Of a DNA stretch of 64,000 bases, positions 9,191-18,485 are shown piece by piece (position 1 is the stretch's first letter; every line of letters begins with the position of its first letter). The notes under the pieces were generated by a model. The model saw only the letters and a list, made by a program, of their open reading frames with translations, did not search any database and had not been told where the DNA came from. Source of the DNA: SIAQ01 sp963767835 (GTDB lineage Bacteria > Planctomycetota > Planctomycetia > Gemmatales > Gemmataceae); assembly GCA_963767835.1 (NCBI GenBank), contig CAVYFY010000017.1, forward strand, positions 1 through 64,000. The letters are read 5' to 3'. The position numbers were made by a program, and so were the translations under genes.

Positions 9191-10952
9191 TCAATCGCCC
9201 GGCATGGGTGCGGTGGCGTGCGGCAGAAACCGCCAGAGCATTGCAAACCCAAGCGCCGCGCTGATGCCCGAGCCGGCGAGGATGCCGATCTTCGCCTCGG
9301 CCAGATGGGCGCCGGACATCGCCAGCCCGGCGATGAACAGTGACATCGTGAAGCCGATGCCCGCCAGGCAGCCGGCGCCGAGCAGGATCTTGTTGTTGAT
9401 GTCCGCCGGCATTCGCGCCACGCCGAGCTTGACGGCCGTCCAGCAAAACAGCATGATGCCGATCGGCTTGCCCACGACCAACCCGGTCATGACCGCGAGA
9501 GCGACTGGTTGCCCAAACGCGGCTCGGCTCGATCCATACACCGGCGTTCGCCAGCGCAAACACCGGCATAATGACGAACGCGACCCACGGATGCAAATTC
9601 TGCTCAAGTCGATCCAGAGGCGACACCGGTTCACCGATCCGTTGCGCCACGATTTCGCCCGATGTACCACCGATGCGCCGGAATAAATCGGTGACCACAT
9701 CCATCGGCACCGGGGCGCCCCGCCACGGCCGGGCGGGCGTGAGCAGACCGAGCCCAACGCCGGCAACCGTCGGATGCACCCCCGATTTTACAAACGCAAC
9801 CCAGATGATCGTGCCAAGGACGGCATAGGCGGGCACTGCGCGCACGCCGATCCAGCGGAAGCACATCACGATCGCGAAACCGACACCACCGACCGCGAGA
9901 GCAATTAACGACAGTTCCTTTGTGTAAACCAGGGCAATGACCAGCGTCGCGCCGATGTCGTCGGCAATTGCCAGCGACAAAAGAAGCACCTTGAGGCTGT
10001 GCGGCACGCGCCGCCCCAGGAGCGCCAGGAATCCGACGACGAAGGCGATGTCGGTTGCCATCGGGATGCCCCAGCCGGCCAGCGTTGGTTTGCCCCAGTG
10101 GAGCGCAATGTAAATGCCCGCCGGCGCCACCATGCCACCCAGCGCAGCGACGATCGGCAAGAGCGCCTTGTGCCAATCGCTCAACTCGCCCGCCACGATC
10201 TCACGCTTGATTTCCAGCCCGACCACGAAAAAGAAAAGCGTCATCAGGCCATCGCTGATCCAGTGCCCCAGCGATTTTTCCAGGGCAAGGCCGAGGAAGC
10301 CAATCGAGAAATGGATATCCCAGAAGCGCGTGAAATCATCTGCCCAGGGGGAATTCGCCACCACCAGCGCGATTACGGTGGCGACCATCAGCACGATCCC
10401 GCTCGCCGACTGAACGTGCAGGAATGCTACGATTGGTTTGAGCCAGCGCGAAACCGGGGTGATTGGTTTGCGCGCGGCAAGCTCATCGGTGTAAAGATCG
10501 ATATCGACGATGCCGACAAGCCGGCCGGTATTATCCACCACGGGGAACGCCAGAAGCCGATAGAGAATAAAGAACTCGCACGCCTCCAGAACCGTCGCCG
10601 TCGCGGGCACGGCCGTCAGCTTGGTTACCATGATGTCGGCAATGCGCGCGCCTGGCGAAGTGAGGATCAGCCGGCGCGTCGGCACGACCCCCTGCAGCAC
10701 GCCGTCGCCATTGACGACATAAAAATAGATGACGCGACCGCCCGGCGGATGCTCCCGCAACCACGCCAGCGCCTCGCCTACCGTCTGCTCGGTTCGCAAT
10801 TGCGCGTAATCCCGCCGCATGCGCTGCGTCACCGGCTCGTCCAGGGTATTAGTGCCCGGCCCGCTCGCCACCTTGCTTCCTCCGAGCCGACAGTTGGCAG
10901 CTGGGCCACCGCTGCTGCCGACCGCCCGTTCGGAGATGATACGCAGCGGCAT
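9191..10952 (-). CDS. Na+/H+ antiporter NhaA with N-terminal CBS domains, frameshifted near 9520
   Basis: The first ~170 residues form a CBS pair (RVIYFYVVNGDGVLQGVVP, ARIADIM, FFILYRLLAFPVVDNTGRLVG) like that of MgtE. The NhaA domain follows, with FFFVVGLEIKREI, GWGIPMATDIAFVVGF and the ion-binding Asp pair in LAIADDIGATLVIAL. Near 9520 the frame changes, probably by loss of one GC unit; the correct C-terminus (FGQPVALAVMTGLVVGKP onward, ending MPGD) stops at 9191, while the unshifted frame runs to 9156 as low-complexity Arg-rich sequence. NhaA exchanges protons for sodium at the inner membrane; the CBS part suggests control by a nucleotide or ion. The start at 10952 lacks a clear ribosome-binding site and an internal Met before RRDYAQL is possible. 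Confidence 0.85.
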
Positions 10953-11015
10953 GGCGAAAGCAATCTTGCCAAAGGAAAGGAATCAATTATGATTAAGGCG
11001 TCCGATTTCAAACAT

Positions 11016-11090
11016 GGTGGGTGTAGCTCAGTTGGTTAGAGCTCCAGATTGTGGATCTGGCTGTCGCCGGTTCGAGTCCGGTCATCCACC
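11016..11090 (+). tRNA. tRNA-His (anticodon GTG)
   Basis: The sequence folds into a full cloverleaf. The acceptor GTGGGTG (11017-11023) pairs with CATCCAC (11083-11089); an extra G at 11016 and C at 11090 fit the His-specific G-1:C73 pair. The anticodon stem CCAGA/TCTGG encloses TTGTGGA, and the T arm is GCCGG-TTCGAGT-CCGGT. CCA is not encoded. An integrase gene starts about 100 bases downstream, making this tRNA the likely integration site. Confidence 0.96.
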
Positions 11091-11142
11091 CTTGAACGAA
11101 GTCCTTTGCCGAACGCAATTTAAGCGTACCCTTCTACGTTAG

Positions 11143-11198
11143 ATGGTGCGGCCCGAAAGGGAGTCTTCCTCCGTAGCTACGGAAGAAGTCCGCACCAT
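11143..11198 (+). promoter_or_regulatory. Palindrome covering the integrase start codon
   Basis: Outer arms ATGGTGCGG (11143-11151) and CCGCACCAT (11190-11198) surround an inner palindrome centred on CCGTAGCTACGG (11171-11182). The proposed integrase ATG at 11197 begins in the right outer arm, so folding of the mRNA could hide the start. It may also be a recombinase or regulator binding site at the element's end. Confidence 0.45.
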
Positions 11199-12547
11199 GA
11201 AAAACGTCCCGTCAAAACGCCGTCCTACTGTCTCCACAAGGCCACGGGCCAAGCCGTCGTCAGGATTGACGGCAAGGATTATTACCTAGGCAAGCACGGC
11301 AGCGAGGAGAGCCGGGCCGAATTTGATCGGCTCATTGCGGAATGGCTCGCCAATGACCGTCGCTTAGCCACGTTGAACGTCGCCGAAGGGATGACCGTGG
11401 CAGAAATTGTCTTGGCCTACTGGCGATGGGCCGAGCAATACCACCGCGATGAAAACGGGCAATCCCGTGGCGAACTGGACAACGTTCGCACGGCGTTGAT
11501 TCCGCTTCGTAAGCTGTACGGCCACACTAAAGCGGCGGAATTCAGTCCGCTGGCGTTGCGTGCACTCCAAAGCGAGTTGGTCAAGACGGGGCTTTGCCGC
11601 AACGTGGTGAATGGTCGTGTGAATCGTATCCGCCACGTTTTCAAGTGGGCGTCTCATTCCAAATGCTTCCGTCATCGGTGCATGAAGCCTTGCGGACCGT
11701 TCCGGGCTTGAAACGTGGGCGAAGCGAGGCCAGAGAAACCGAGCCGGTCGGCCCCGTGCCCGTGGCCGTTGTCATTGCGACGCTTCCCTTCATGCCGGCC
11801 CCGGTTCGTGCGATGGTGCAACTGCAACTCTTGAACGCTTGCCGGCCAAGCGAAGTGATGACCATGCGGGCAATTGATTTGAACACGAGCAAGGACGTTT
11901 GGGACTATCGCCCCGCCCATCACAAAAACAAACATCGCGGGCTTGATAGGGTTATTTACTTAGGGCCGCAAGCCCAAGCCGTCATCAAACCGCTTTTGAC
12001 ACCGAACGTGGAAGCGTACCTTTTCTCCCCGCGAGCCTACGTCGCCGCATTGCACGAGCGGCGAAGGCAGGAACGCAAGACAAAGCGAACGCCGTCACAG
12101 TTGAAGCGACAACGCAAGGCCAAGCCGAAGCGGAAGCCGGGCGAACGGTATCGACGCGGCAGCTATCGCTATGCCGTGACACGGGCAGCGGACAAGGCCA
12201 CGCAAGCCCGCATTCTCGACTTTCTCAGGCCGCTTGCGGAAGCTGGCAAGCTGGTGTTGCCAGATGAGTTGACGTGGGAACGCTTGGCAACGCGGCCACG
12301 GCTGTTGACCAAAGAGCGTATCCAGGCGATTGCGGAAGCGAATGGCTTGGAAGCCGAGATTGATCGGCTTAGCGTGCCGTACTGGGCGCCGCTACAACTC
12401 CGCCATACAGCGGCGACACGGTTGCGGGAAACGCATGGGCTGGAAGCGGCCAAAACGATTTTGGGACACACCAAAGTTGAGACCACGCAAATCTACGCGG
12501 AAAGGGACATGGAAAAGGCAAAAAGCATCATGGCGGAAGTCGGATGA
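11197..12547 (+). CDS. Tyrosine recombinase / phage-type integrase, frameshifted
   Basis: Joined across frames, the N-terminus reads RPVKTPSYCLHKATGQAVVR, then DGKDYYLGKHGS, a typical planctomycete integrase opening, followed by a SAM-like core-binding domain (TVAEIVLAYWRWAEQYH). The catalytic domain has Arg in NACRPSEVMTMR, LRHTAATRLRE, and LGHTKVETTQIYAERD with the Tyr nucleophile. Shifts are needed just after the ATG at 11197 (one A missing from a run) and near 11640. The first conserved His of the HxLRH box is replaced (APLQLRH), as is common in this group. A Lys/Arg-rich insert (KRTPSQ...KPKRKPGERY) lies in the catalytic domain. It probably inserts or excises the element at tRNA-His. Confidence 0.85.
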
Positions 12548-12655
12548 GCATACTTCTATTAGTGTGGGGCGGCTAGGCCGACGGGCCGAAAAGGGGCGAT
12601 GTCTCTCCCCCTGCCGCCGCTTTCAAAGAGGCTTTGCCGAACGTGAGACAACGGC

Positions 12656-13435
12656 ATGGCGAGCAAATCCAAAAGCAAAGCAACTTTGGACGCTGCGGAG
12701 AAAGAGCTAGAGGAAGTGCGGACCTGTTATGCCGACCTGTTTGATGACAACATCGAGCAGTGGTTTAACGAGAATGGATACCACGCCGAACGACGCCGCG
12801 ACTGGACCGCTTATACCTACACCATGGCGCGGGTGGAAGCGGATTCCACCGTCCTTGAGGAATTGGCCGTCGAATATCGCAAGCTGAAAGAGCTAGCGGC
12901 CACGTTGCCGGGCGAAACGACGGCGGACCCGAAAGACAAAATCTGCCGATACCTGATTGAACGGTTTGCCCTGCCGCCGGAAACGCTCCGGTCGATGACG
13001 GCCGACGAGATGAAACGCTACCTCGAAGCGGAGCAAGTCGCACGCGGGCCGCATAAACGGCGACCGCGGGAACCGAAATCCAAGCGAACGCCATCACAGT
13101 TCATACGGCAACGCAAGCCGAAGCGAAGGCCAGCGGACCAAATCGCACGCGGGCCGAAGTCGCCTATCGTCATTGAAGGCGACGAAGTGTATGTGTGCGG
13201 CATACACGTCCGACTGGATTTCACTGAGACCCGGCCCGAAGCAATCCACTTCCTGAAGCAACTGATCGCGAAATGCGGGGTGAGTGGGACTGAAATTACG
13301 AAGAGTGACGCGAACAAGAACGGCCGCTGGGACCGTCTGAAAAAGAGACTCCCGCAGGCCACAGTGAAACACGTCCAAGCGGAAGCTGGCAAGGGCTATC
13401 GCCTCATGCCCATCGCTGACATAGGTACGCCTTAG
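12656..13435 (+). CDS. Uncharacterised protein of the integrated element, with integrase-like basic motif
   Basis: The 259-residue product has an N-terminal charged helical region (TLDAAEKELEEVRTCYADLF), a middle segment of basic repeats (KRTPSQFIRQRKPKRRPADQ) and a C-terminal domain beginning PIVIEGDEVYVCGIHVRLDF that looks like a small DNA-binding or winged-helix fold but is not recognised. The basic motif also occurs inside the upstream integrase, where 17 of 18 bases around AAGCGAACGCC match (12083-12100 versus 13082-13099). It lies between integrase and DUF1580, so a role in mobility or regulation of the element is likely but unproven. Confidence 0.6.
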   Translation: MASKSKSKATLDAAEKELEEVRTCYADLFDDNIEQWFNENGYHAERRRDWTAYTYTMARVEADSTVLEELAVEYRKLKELAATLPGETTADPKDKICRYLIERFALPPETLRSMTADEMKRYLEAEQVARGPHKRRPREPKSKRTPSQFIRQRKPKRRPADQIARGPKSPIVIEGDEVYVCGIHVRLDFTETRPEAIHFLKQLIAKCGVSGTEITKSDANKNGRWDRLKKRLPQATVKHVQAEAGKGYRLMPIADIGTP

Positions 13436-13517
13436 CTATGCCACCAGGCAATAGCTAAATTCGCCACTGACGGCAAGCCGTAGCGAGTTATCCCTATTTC
13501 CCGTTGGAGCGACTACG

Positions 13518-13808
13518 ATGATCGACCTAGCTAAGGAACAAACCCTATCGCTTACACAAGCGGCCCGCGAGCCGATCTTTCCGCCCGGCAGGAAAGGTGC
13601 AAGGCCGACCCTCTCTTGCATTCTCCGCTGGGTGTTGAAGGGTTTGAAGGGACCGGAAGGGCGTTTCGTTCGGCTCGAAGCCATGCGGCTTGGATGCCGC
13701 TGGATAACGTCCCGCGAAGCCATTCAGCGTTTCGCGGAAGCGTTGCTGAGGATCGAGGACAAGAGGAACATCCATGTGCACCACCAGGCCCGTGTGCTGC
13801 AGGGCTGA
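13518..13808 (+). CDS. DUF1580 family protein (likely small DNA-binding element protein)
   Basis: The 96-residue product, MIDLAKEQTLSLTQAAREPI onward, followed by PPGRKGARPTLSCILRWVLKG, matches DUF1580, a planctomycete family with a helix-turn-helix-like N-terminus usually found beside integrases. GCRWITSREAIQRFAEAL is the second conserved block. It may serve as an excisionase or transcription regulator, by analogy of position. The C-terminal ~15 residues look unlike the family and may be altered by another small indel. Confidence 0.75.
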   Translation: MIDLAKEQTLSLTQAAREPIFPPGRKGARPTLSCILRWVLKGLKGPEGRFVRLEAMRLGCRWITSREAIQRFAEALLRIEDKRNIHVHHQARVLQG

Positions 13809-14574
13809 CGAGAGAATTTGTGGAAAGGCCGCAAGCCCCATCGCTCCGTTGCCGAGCGGATCACCTGAAGTCAATCTGAAACGATGGGGCCGTGTCGAAG
13901 ATGCGTCATCAAGGTGCGTGTCATCGGGATTCGAGATGCGTCATCGCGGTGCACTTTCATCATACGGAGCAGGTCAAGGGGTCTCCGCGAAAAAAGGCGT
14001 CGCTACAATGGACACGTACCTCGACGGTGCCATTTGGGCTCATGAGGCCGCTCAGAGACTAGGCAACAATCTGTTTGCTGGACTTCCTTACGAACCTGAC
14101 TCGGAGGCTCTTTTGCCAATCCTCCGCCGCAAATGGAGGGAAGTTCCTGGTGAATAGTGACCCCGACACACACTCCACCGGCGCGAGCCTTGCCGGATCG
14201 AAAGATGCCTTTTTTTGCTTGGATTGAGGCGGCCCATTCGTCATTAAATGCGCCGCATTGTTGCGGCCATTACTTGTGGGAATGGATCGTAGCCGGCCGG
14301 ATGAGGTGTACTCACCGACAAAGCGACTCGTGATTCTGTCCCAAATAAAAAGGTAACGTGCTTTATGTAAAAATTAAGACATTTCTATTCAGGACCTTGA
14401 CGGGGTTGCCAGAGGCAATGCTTGCTTGCATTATCTGGGAGGGGCTTGTCTTCCTCTGGAAATACCTGACGAGTTATTGGTAGGTTACAAGGCGTGCGAA
14501 AGCACGCCTTTTCTTTTGAACCCGGGTAAAGGGGATCAGAGAAAGGCGACCGTCATCGCTGCGGCGGAGCGCGC
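13809..14574. other. Gap with no convincing gene; probable right end of the integrated element
   Basis: No reading frame here has a recognisable domain. A 49-codon frame begins at the ATG at about 14009 (MDTYLDGAIWAHEAAQRLGN) but lacks other support. Two near copies of GATGCGTCATC lie at about 13900 and 13935. I searched by eye for a second copy of the tRNA-His 3' end that would mark the right attachment site and did not find one. Confidence 0.4.
14489..14517 (+). terminator. Rho-independent terminator
   Basis: AAGGCGTGC, a GAAA tetraloop and GCACGCCTT form a perfect nine-pair stem followed by TTCTTTT. The T tract is on the plus strand, so it would stop transcription from the element genes before the convergent gene at 14575. 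Confidence 0.8.
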
Positions 14575-15615
14575 CTACACGGCCCGCATCGCCAATTGCG
14601 TGGCCCCGCGGACGTAGCCGTCGCCGACGAGGAGCCAGGCGTCGCCTTTGAAGAGATCGCTTTTGGCGGCCTGGAGTCGTTGCACGAGGCGTGGCGGGGC
14701 TTGCACTTCCAGGCGAGGGGCGTGATAGGCCAGCGTACACGCATCGACCTCGCCGGCTGGGAGTTGCTTCTGCCGGCACCAGTCGCGCCATGCTTCCTGC
14801 CAGACCGAGATTGTCGGCTCGGGCGCCAGCTCCGTGAAGTCGGCGCCCAAACGCAGCGCGGCCGTCCTGTCGTGCAGTGTCCAGCCATCGACCTTGACCG
14901 CGAAGCCGAGCCGTTCCTTCGTGGCCGTCAATACCAGTGCCAGCAGCGTTCGCTCGGGCCGATCGACCACGACGTGCTGCCAATCATCCGGCCCCACACC
15001 GTTCGCCAGCGCCTCGATGTCGCGCGGGAAGCCGGCGGCGTCTTTCCATTCGCCCGGCTGGTCGATGCAGGTTTTCAGCCAGGCGATGTCGAAGCGATGG
15101 GCGTCATCGACCGGCCAATTGACGGCGGCGCATTCGGAGATGGGAAGGAACAGCGCTGGACCGATTCGTTGCCCGGCCGGGTCGAGGCGTTCCAGGAACG
15201 GAAAGACGCGGCGTTCCTTGACGTGATCGGGATAGTGTTGATGCGCCAGGGCATGCCGGCCGCGCTCCGAAATGAGCCAGGCATCGGCGGAGCGCACGAG
15301 CAGACCGGCCCCCTGCATGTCGGACAGGACGCGCTGCACGATGGCCATGGGCAGGCGCAGCCGCACTTCCAGGGTGGCGCTGCTGACGGGCGCCGTGGGG
15401 ATCGCCGCCGCGGCCTGTTCGAGGCTGACGGCTCGTAAAACCAGGTGGGCAAGCGGCTCGACGGCCTGGGCGCGCACGACATGGACCGACGCCTCGACCC
15501 GGTGCAGGAACGCATAGCCGACCCAGAGCGCTTTGGGCTGGTGCGGTTGCAACTGCCGCCACCAGCCAGCCAATGTTTTGCTGCCGGGAAAGATCAGGGA
15601 CGAAACGCGATCCAT
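14575..15615 (-). CDS. Uncharacterised protein with winged-helix-like segment
   Basis: The ATG at 15615 follows GGAGG at six bases. The product has about 346 residues, starts MDRVSSLIFPGSKTLAGWWR, and has a segment (about residues 80-130: LRLPMAIVQRVLSDMQGAGL, LISERGRHALAHQ) that looks like a winged helix. The middle half contains PFLERLDPAGQRIGPALFLP and a conserved-looking WPVDDAHRFDIAWLK, and the C-terminus is compact (WLLVGDGYVRGATQLAMRAV). No catalytic motif, signal or membrane segment is seen. I do not recognise a named family. Confidence 0.65.
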   Translation of the reverse strand: MDRVSSLIFPGSKTLAGWWRQLQPHQPKALWVGYAFLHRVEASVHVVRAQAVEPLAHLVLRAVSLEQAAAAIPTAPVSSATLEVRLRLPMAIVQRVLSDMQGAGLLVRSADAWLISERGRHALAHQHYPDHVKERRVFPFLERLDPAGQRIGPALFLPISECAAVNWPVDDAHRFDIAWLKTCIDQPGEWKDAAGFPRDIEALANGVGPDDWQHVVVDRPERTLLALVLTATKERLGFAVKVDGWTLHDRTAALRLGADFTELAPEPTISVWQEAWRDWCRQKQLPAGEVDACTLAYHAPRLEVQAPPRLVQRLQAAKSDLFKGDAWLLVGDGYVRGATQLAMRAV

Positions 15616-15681
15616 GAACGCCTCCACGCGGCCACGGACCGTCCGGGCCTATGCGGGCATTATATCTCGGCGTGAGAAGAT

Positions 15682-17033
15682 TCACACAAAAAGCGGCAAC
15701 GGCTGGCCCGTCGTCAATGCGTGCGGCCGGCCGGCGTTGTCGCGCAGATGGGAATCCAGCGGAATACCCATTGCCTGGAAGATCGTGGCGTGAACGTCGG
15801 CCGGGCCGGTCGGCAGGTCGCGCGGGAAGGCGCCGATGCGGTCGGAGCTGCCGTAGACTTGCCCGCCGCGAATGCCGCCGCCAGCGAGGAAGATCGAGTA
15901 GCAATGCGGATAGTGATCCCGCCCCGCCCCGCCGTTGATGCGCGGCGTGCGGCCGAAATCGGTGAGCATAACGACCAGCGTGTCATCGAGCCGGCCGCGC
16001 TCGGCGAGATCGGTGAGCAGAGCGCTGACGCCGCGATCGAACGGGGGCAGCAGATCGCGCTTGAGGCGGTTGAAGCTGTTGCCATGCGTGTCCCAGTGGT
16101 CCCCTGCGGCGCCGTTGAGATCACCGGCGGCACAGATGACGGTGACGATGGGGACGCCGGCTTCGGTAAGCCGCCTCGCCATGAGCAGGCTTTGGCCACA
16201 CAGATGATCGCCATACGCATCGCGCACGCGAGGCGATTCGCGCTCGAGATTGAACGCCCCCTGCACCGTCGGGCTGAGCAGGATGTCCGACGCCATCTCA
16301 CGAAAATGATCGTAAGCGGAGGCCGACCCCGCGGAGCTGAAGCGTTGATCGAGGATCTGAGTGAGGTTTTGCCTAGCGATGAGGCGTTGTGAATTGACGT
16401 CGTCGGTGCGGCGCAGGACCATCGTGCCCAGATCGCGCGAGATGCCGCCCCAGGGTCGGCCACGATCGGGCCGTACGATGACCGGATCGCACGCCCGGCC
16501 GAGGAACCCCGCGTCGTCCCCCGCTTGCAGCGTATTGTTATCGACAAGCGGATACGGCAACTGGATTGCGCTCGGGAAGCCCGCCGGCGCCGAGCGAAAC
16601 TTCGCCACCATCGCCCCCAGGCAAGGCCAATCGAGACGCGAGGGCGGCTGATTGACCGCGACCTCCGCCTGCTCGCTCGGATGCCCGGTGATGTTCCAAT
16701 ACATCCCTTTGCCATGCGCCGACGAGCGATGGCGCATCGAACGCACGATCGCCAGCTTATCGACATGCCGGGCCAGGCGCGGCAAATGCTCGCCGATATG
16801 AATGCCGGGTACGGCGGTGGCGATGGGCCGAAATTCGCCGCGATACTCCACCGGCGCATCGGGCTTGGTGTCCCACGTCTCATGATGGCTCATGCCGCCC
16901 CAGCAGTAAAGGACAATGCACGAGCGCGCCGCCGCGCCGGCGTTCCTTGCGCGTTCAGCGCCAGCCAGCCGGGTAGCGATAAGCCGCAAGCGCCCAGGCT
17001 CAACTTCAGGAAATCGCGACGGCCGGTCGGCAT
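15682..17033 (-). CDS. DUF1501 protein (sulfatase-like fold), Tat-exported, frameshifted near 16920
   Basis: Translation from the ATG at 17033 gives MPTGRRDFLKLSLGACGLSL, a twin-arginine signal. After one missing base near 16920 it joins CIVLYCWGGMSHHETWDTKP, the standard DUF1501 opening. Family blocks then follow: PRLARHVDKLAIVRSMRH, HGKGMYWNITGHP, GDHWDTHGNSFNRLK, LDDTLVVMLTDFGRTPRING and GRDHYPHCYSIFLAGGGIRG with GGQVYGSSDRIGAFP. These proteins belong to the alkaline phosphatase/sulfatase superfamily and are hugely expanded in planctomycetes; the substrate is unknown. Usually they pair with a DUF1549/DUF1553 gene, which is absent here. Confidence 0.88.
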
Positions 17034-17296
17034 GGGATTATCACAAATGTAGATGTGGGCATCCCGGAGGGTTAATATGATTATGCGCCTTGGCGGAACC
17101 GTGTCAAGGATCTCCAAGGAACACGGGCAAAGTGATTTCGCGCGCACTGAGTTTTTGCTTGTTTTTTTCTTGCAATGTGCATTGGGCGTGTTACATTCGT
17201 TGCTACGTCAGTAGCGGCCCGGAAAGTCATGGGCACACGCCGTTTCGATTGCCTTTTTTTGGACCGTTCCGCATTCTCGTTGCTTGGGGGTTTCCT

Positions 17297-18409
17297 ATGT
17301 GCCGCATCGCATTCATTTCCCTCGTGGTAGTCGGTTTACTGATCCCGACCGCCTTCGCGCAAGACAAGAAAGAGGTAATCGAGGGACCCAAGAAATCTTC
17401 CAAGGAGGAGCAGGCGCCGGCCAAAAAATCCCCGCCGAGCGGCGCACCAACGGTTCAGGATGGCATTCCGGGCGACGTCGAGATCCTGTTTCTCAACGGC
17501 AGCAAAATCCGGGTGGTCATTCAGACCCAGAAGCTGGAAATCGCGGGCATGTACGGAAAAATGACCGTTCCAATCGAGGATGTGCTGGCAATTGAATTCG
17601 GCTTGCATTACCCCGAAGGTACCATCGAGAAGGTTGATGCCGCGATCAAGGATCTCAGCAGCGGCGATTACCGCGTCCGCGAAACAGCCGCCAAGGCCCT
17701 CGTCAATCTCGGTCCGTATGCCTATCCTGCCGTCCTTTGCGCCACCAAAGGCAACGAAAGCGAGGCGACCGCCCGTGCAAAAGATATTGTTGGGAAGATC
17801 CAGGCGAAGCACGCCAAGAAAGACCTGAAGACGAGCACTGACGATCGCGTCATCACGCCCACGCAAACGCTTGTCGGACGCATCCTCACCCCCAGCGTAA
17901 AAACGAATGGCGAATACTTCGGCGAAATGGAACACAAGGTCGCCAACATGCGCACTGTCCGCGCTATCATGAAAGCCGGGGCAGACATGGATGTCGCGGT
18001 GGATGCCGGCAAGTACGCCAACGGTTCACAATGGCTGGACACATCCTATCAGGTGGACGGCAAGTCCACGATCGTCATCACCGCCAAGGGATTGGTGGAT
18101 CAATGGCCGCAGCAGCCGGGCCAATACATGTGCGGACCAGGCGGGCAAGGCGGTGGCCGCGTCTTTCAAGGCGGCGGCTTCCAGGGCAACCCCGGCATGA
18201 ATATTCGCCTCGGCGGCAATGCCAACCAACTCTACGGCGGCATGCTGATCGGAAGGATCGGCGAGGACGGACAGCCCTTCCTTGTAGGCGACCGCTGTGA
18301 AATCAAAGCCGAGTCGGAAGGCAAGCTCTTCCTCCAGATCGGCCCCAGTCCATGGAATTGCGCTACATCAGGCAAATACGACGTGAAAATCTCTCGCAAG
18401 AACGACTGA
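17297..18409 (+). CDS. Exported protein with LecA/PA-IL-like carbohydrate-binding C-terminus
   Basis: The ATG at 17297 begins a clear signal peptide (FISLVVVGLLIPTAFA) followed by a Lys/Pro-rich linker. Residues ~55-100 form a beta segment (VEILFLNGSKIRVVIQTQKL) and ~105-160 a HEAT-like helical piece (DYRVRETAAKALVNLGPYAY). After a Gly-rich linker the C-terminus (YGGMLIGRIGEDGQPFLVGD, then SEGKLFLQIGPSPWN) resembles the galactose-binding LecA/PA-IL fold seen in planctomycete secreted proteins. The longer frame back to 17090 has no extra homology. Likely a cell-surface or periplasmic binding protein. Confidence 0.7.
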   Translation: MCRIAFISLVVVGLLIPTAFAQDKKEVIEGPKKSSKEEQAPAKKSPPSGAPTVQDGIPGDVEILFLNGSKIRVVIQTQKLEIAGMYGKMTVPIEDVLAIEFGLHYPEGTIEKVDAAIKDLSSGDYRVRETAAKALVNLGPYAYPAVLCATKGNESEATARAKDIVGKIQAKHAKKDLKTSTDDRVITPTQTLVGRILTPSVKTNGEYFGEMEHKVANMRTVRAIMKAGADMDVAVDAGKYANGSQWLDTSYQVDGKSTIVITAKGLVDQWPQQPGQYMCGPGGQGGGRVFQGGGFQGNPGMNIRLGGNANQLYGGMLIGRIGEDGQPFLVGDRCEIKAESEGKLFLQIGPSPWNCATSGKYDVKISRKND

Positions 18410-18485
18410 CCTTCCGACATCGGGGCGGCGAGGGGTATTTCTTGGGCGCCTCGCGGGCGATTCCTGATCCGCTCATGATGACTCC

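Noticed and set aside
13774..14157. Open frame of 127 codons after DUF1580
   Set aside because: It overlaps the end of the DUF1580 gene and has composition unlike a real protein.
11070..14574. Second attachment site for the tRNA-His element
   Set aside because: No copy of the tRNA 3' end was found by eye downstream of the element genes.
14426..14617. Open frame of 63 codons over the terminator
   Set aside because: It spans a strong terminator hairpin and lacks a ribosome-binding site or homology.
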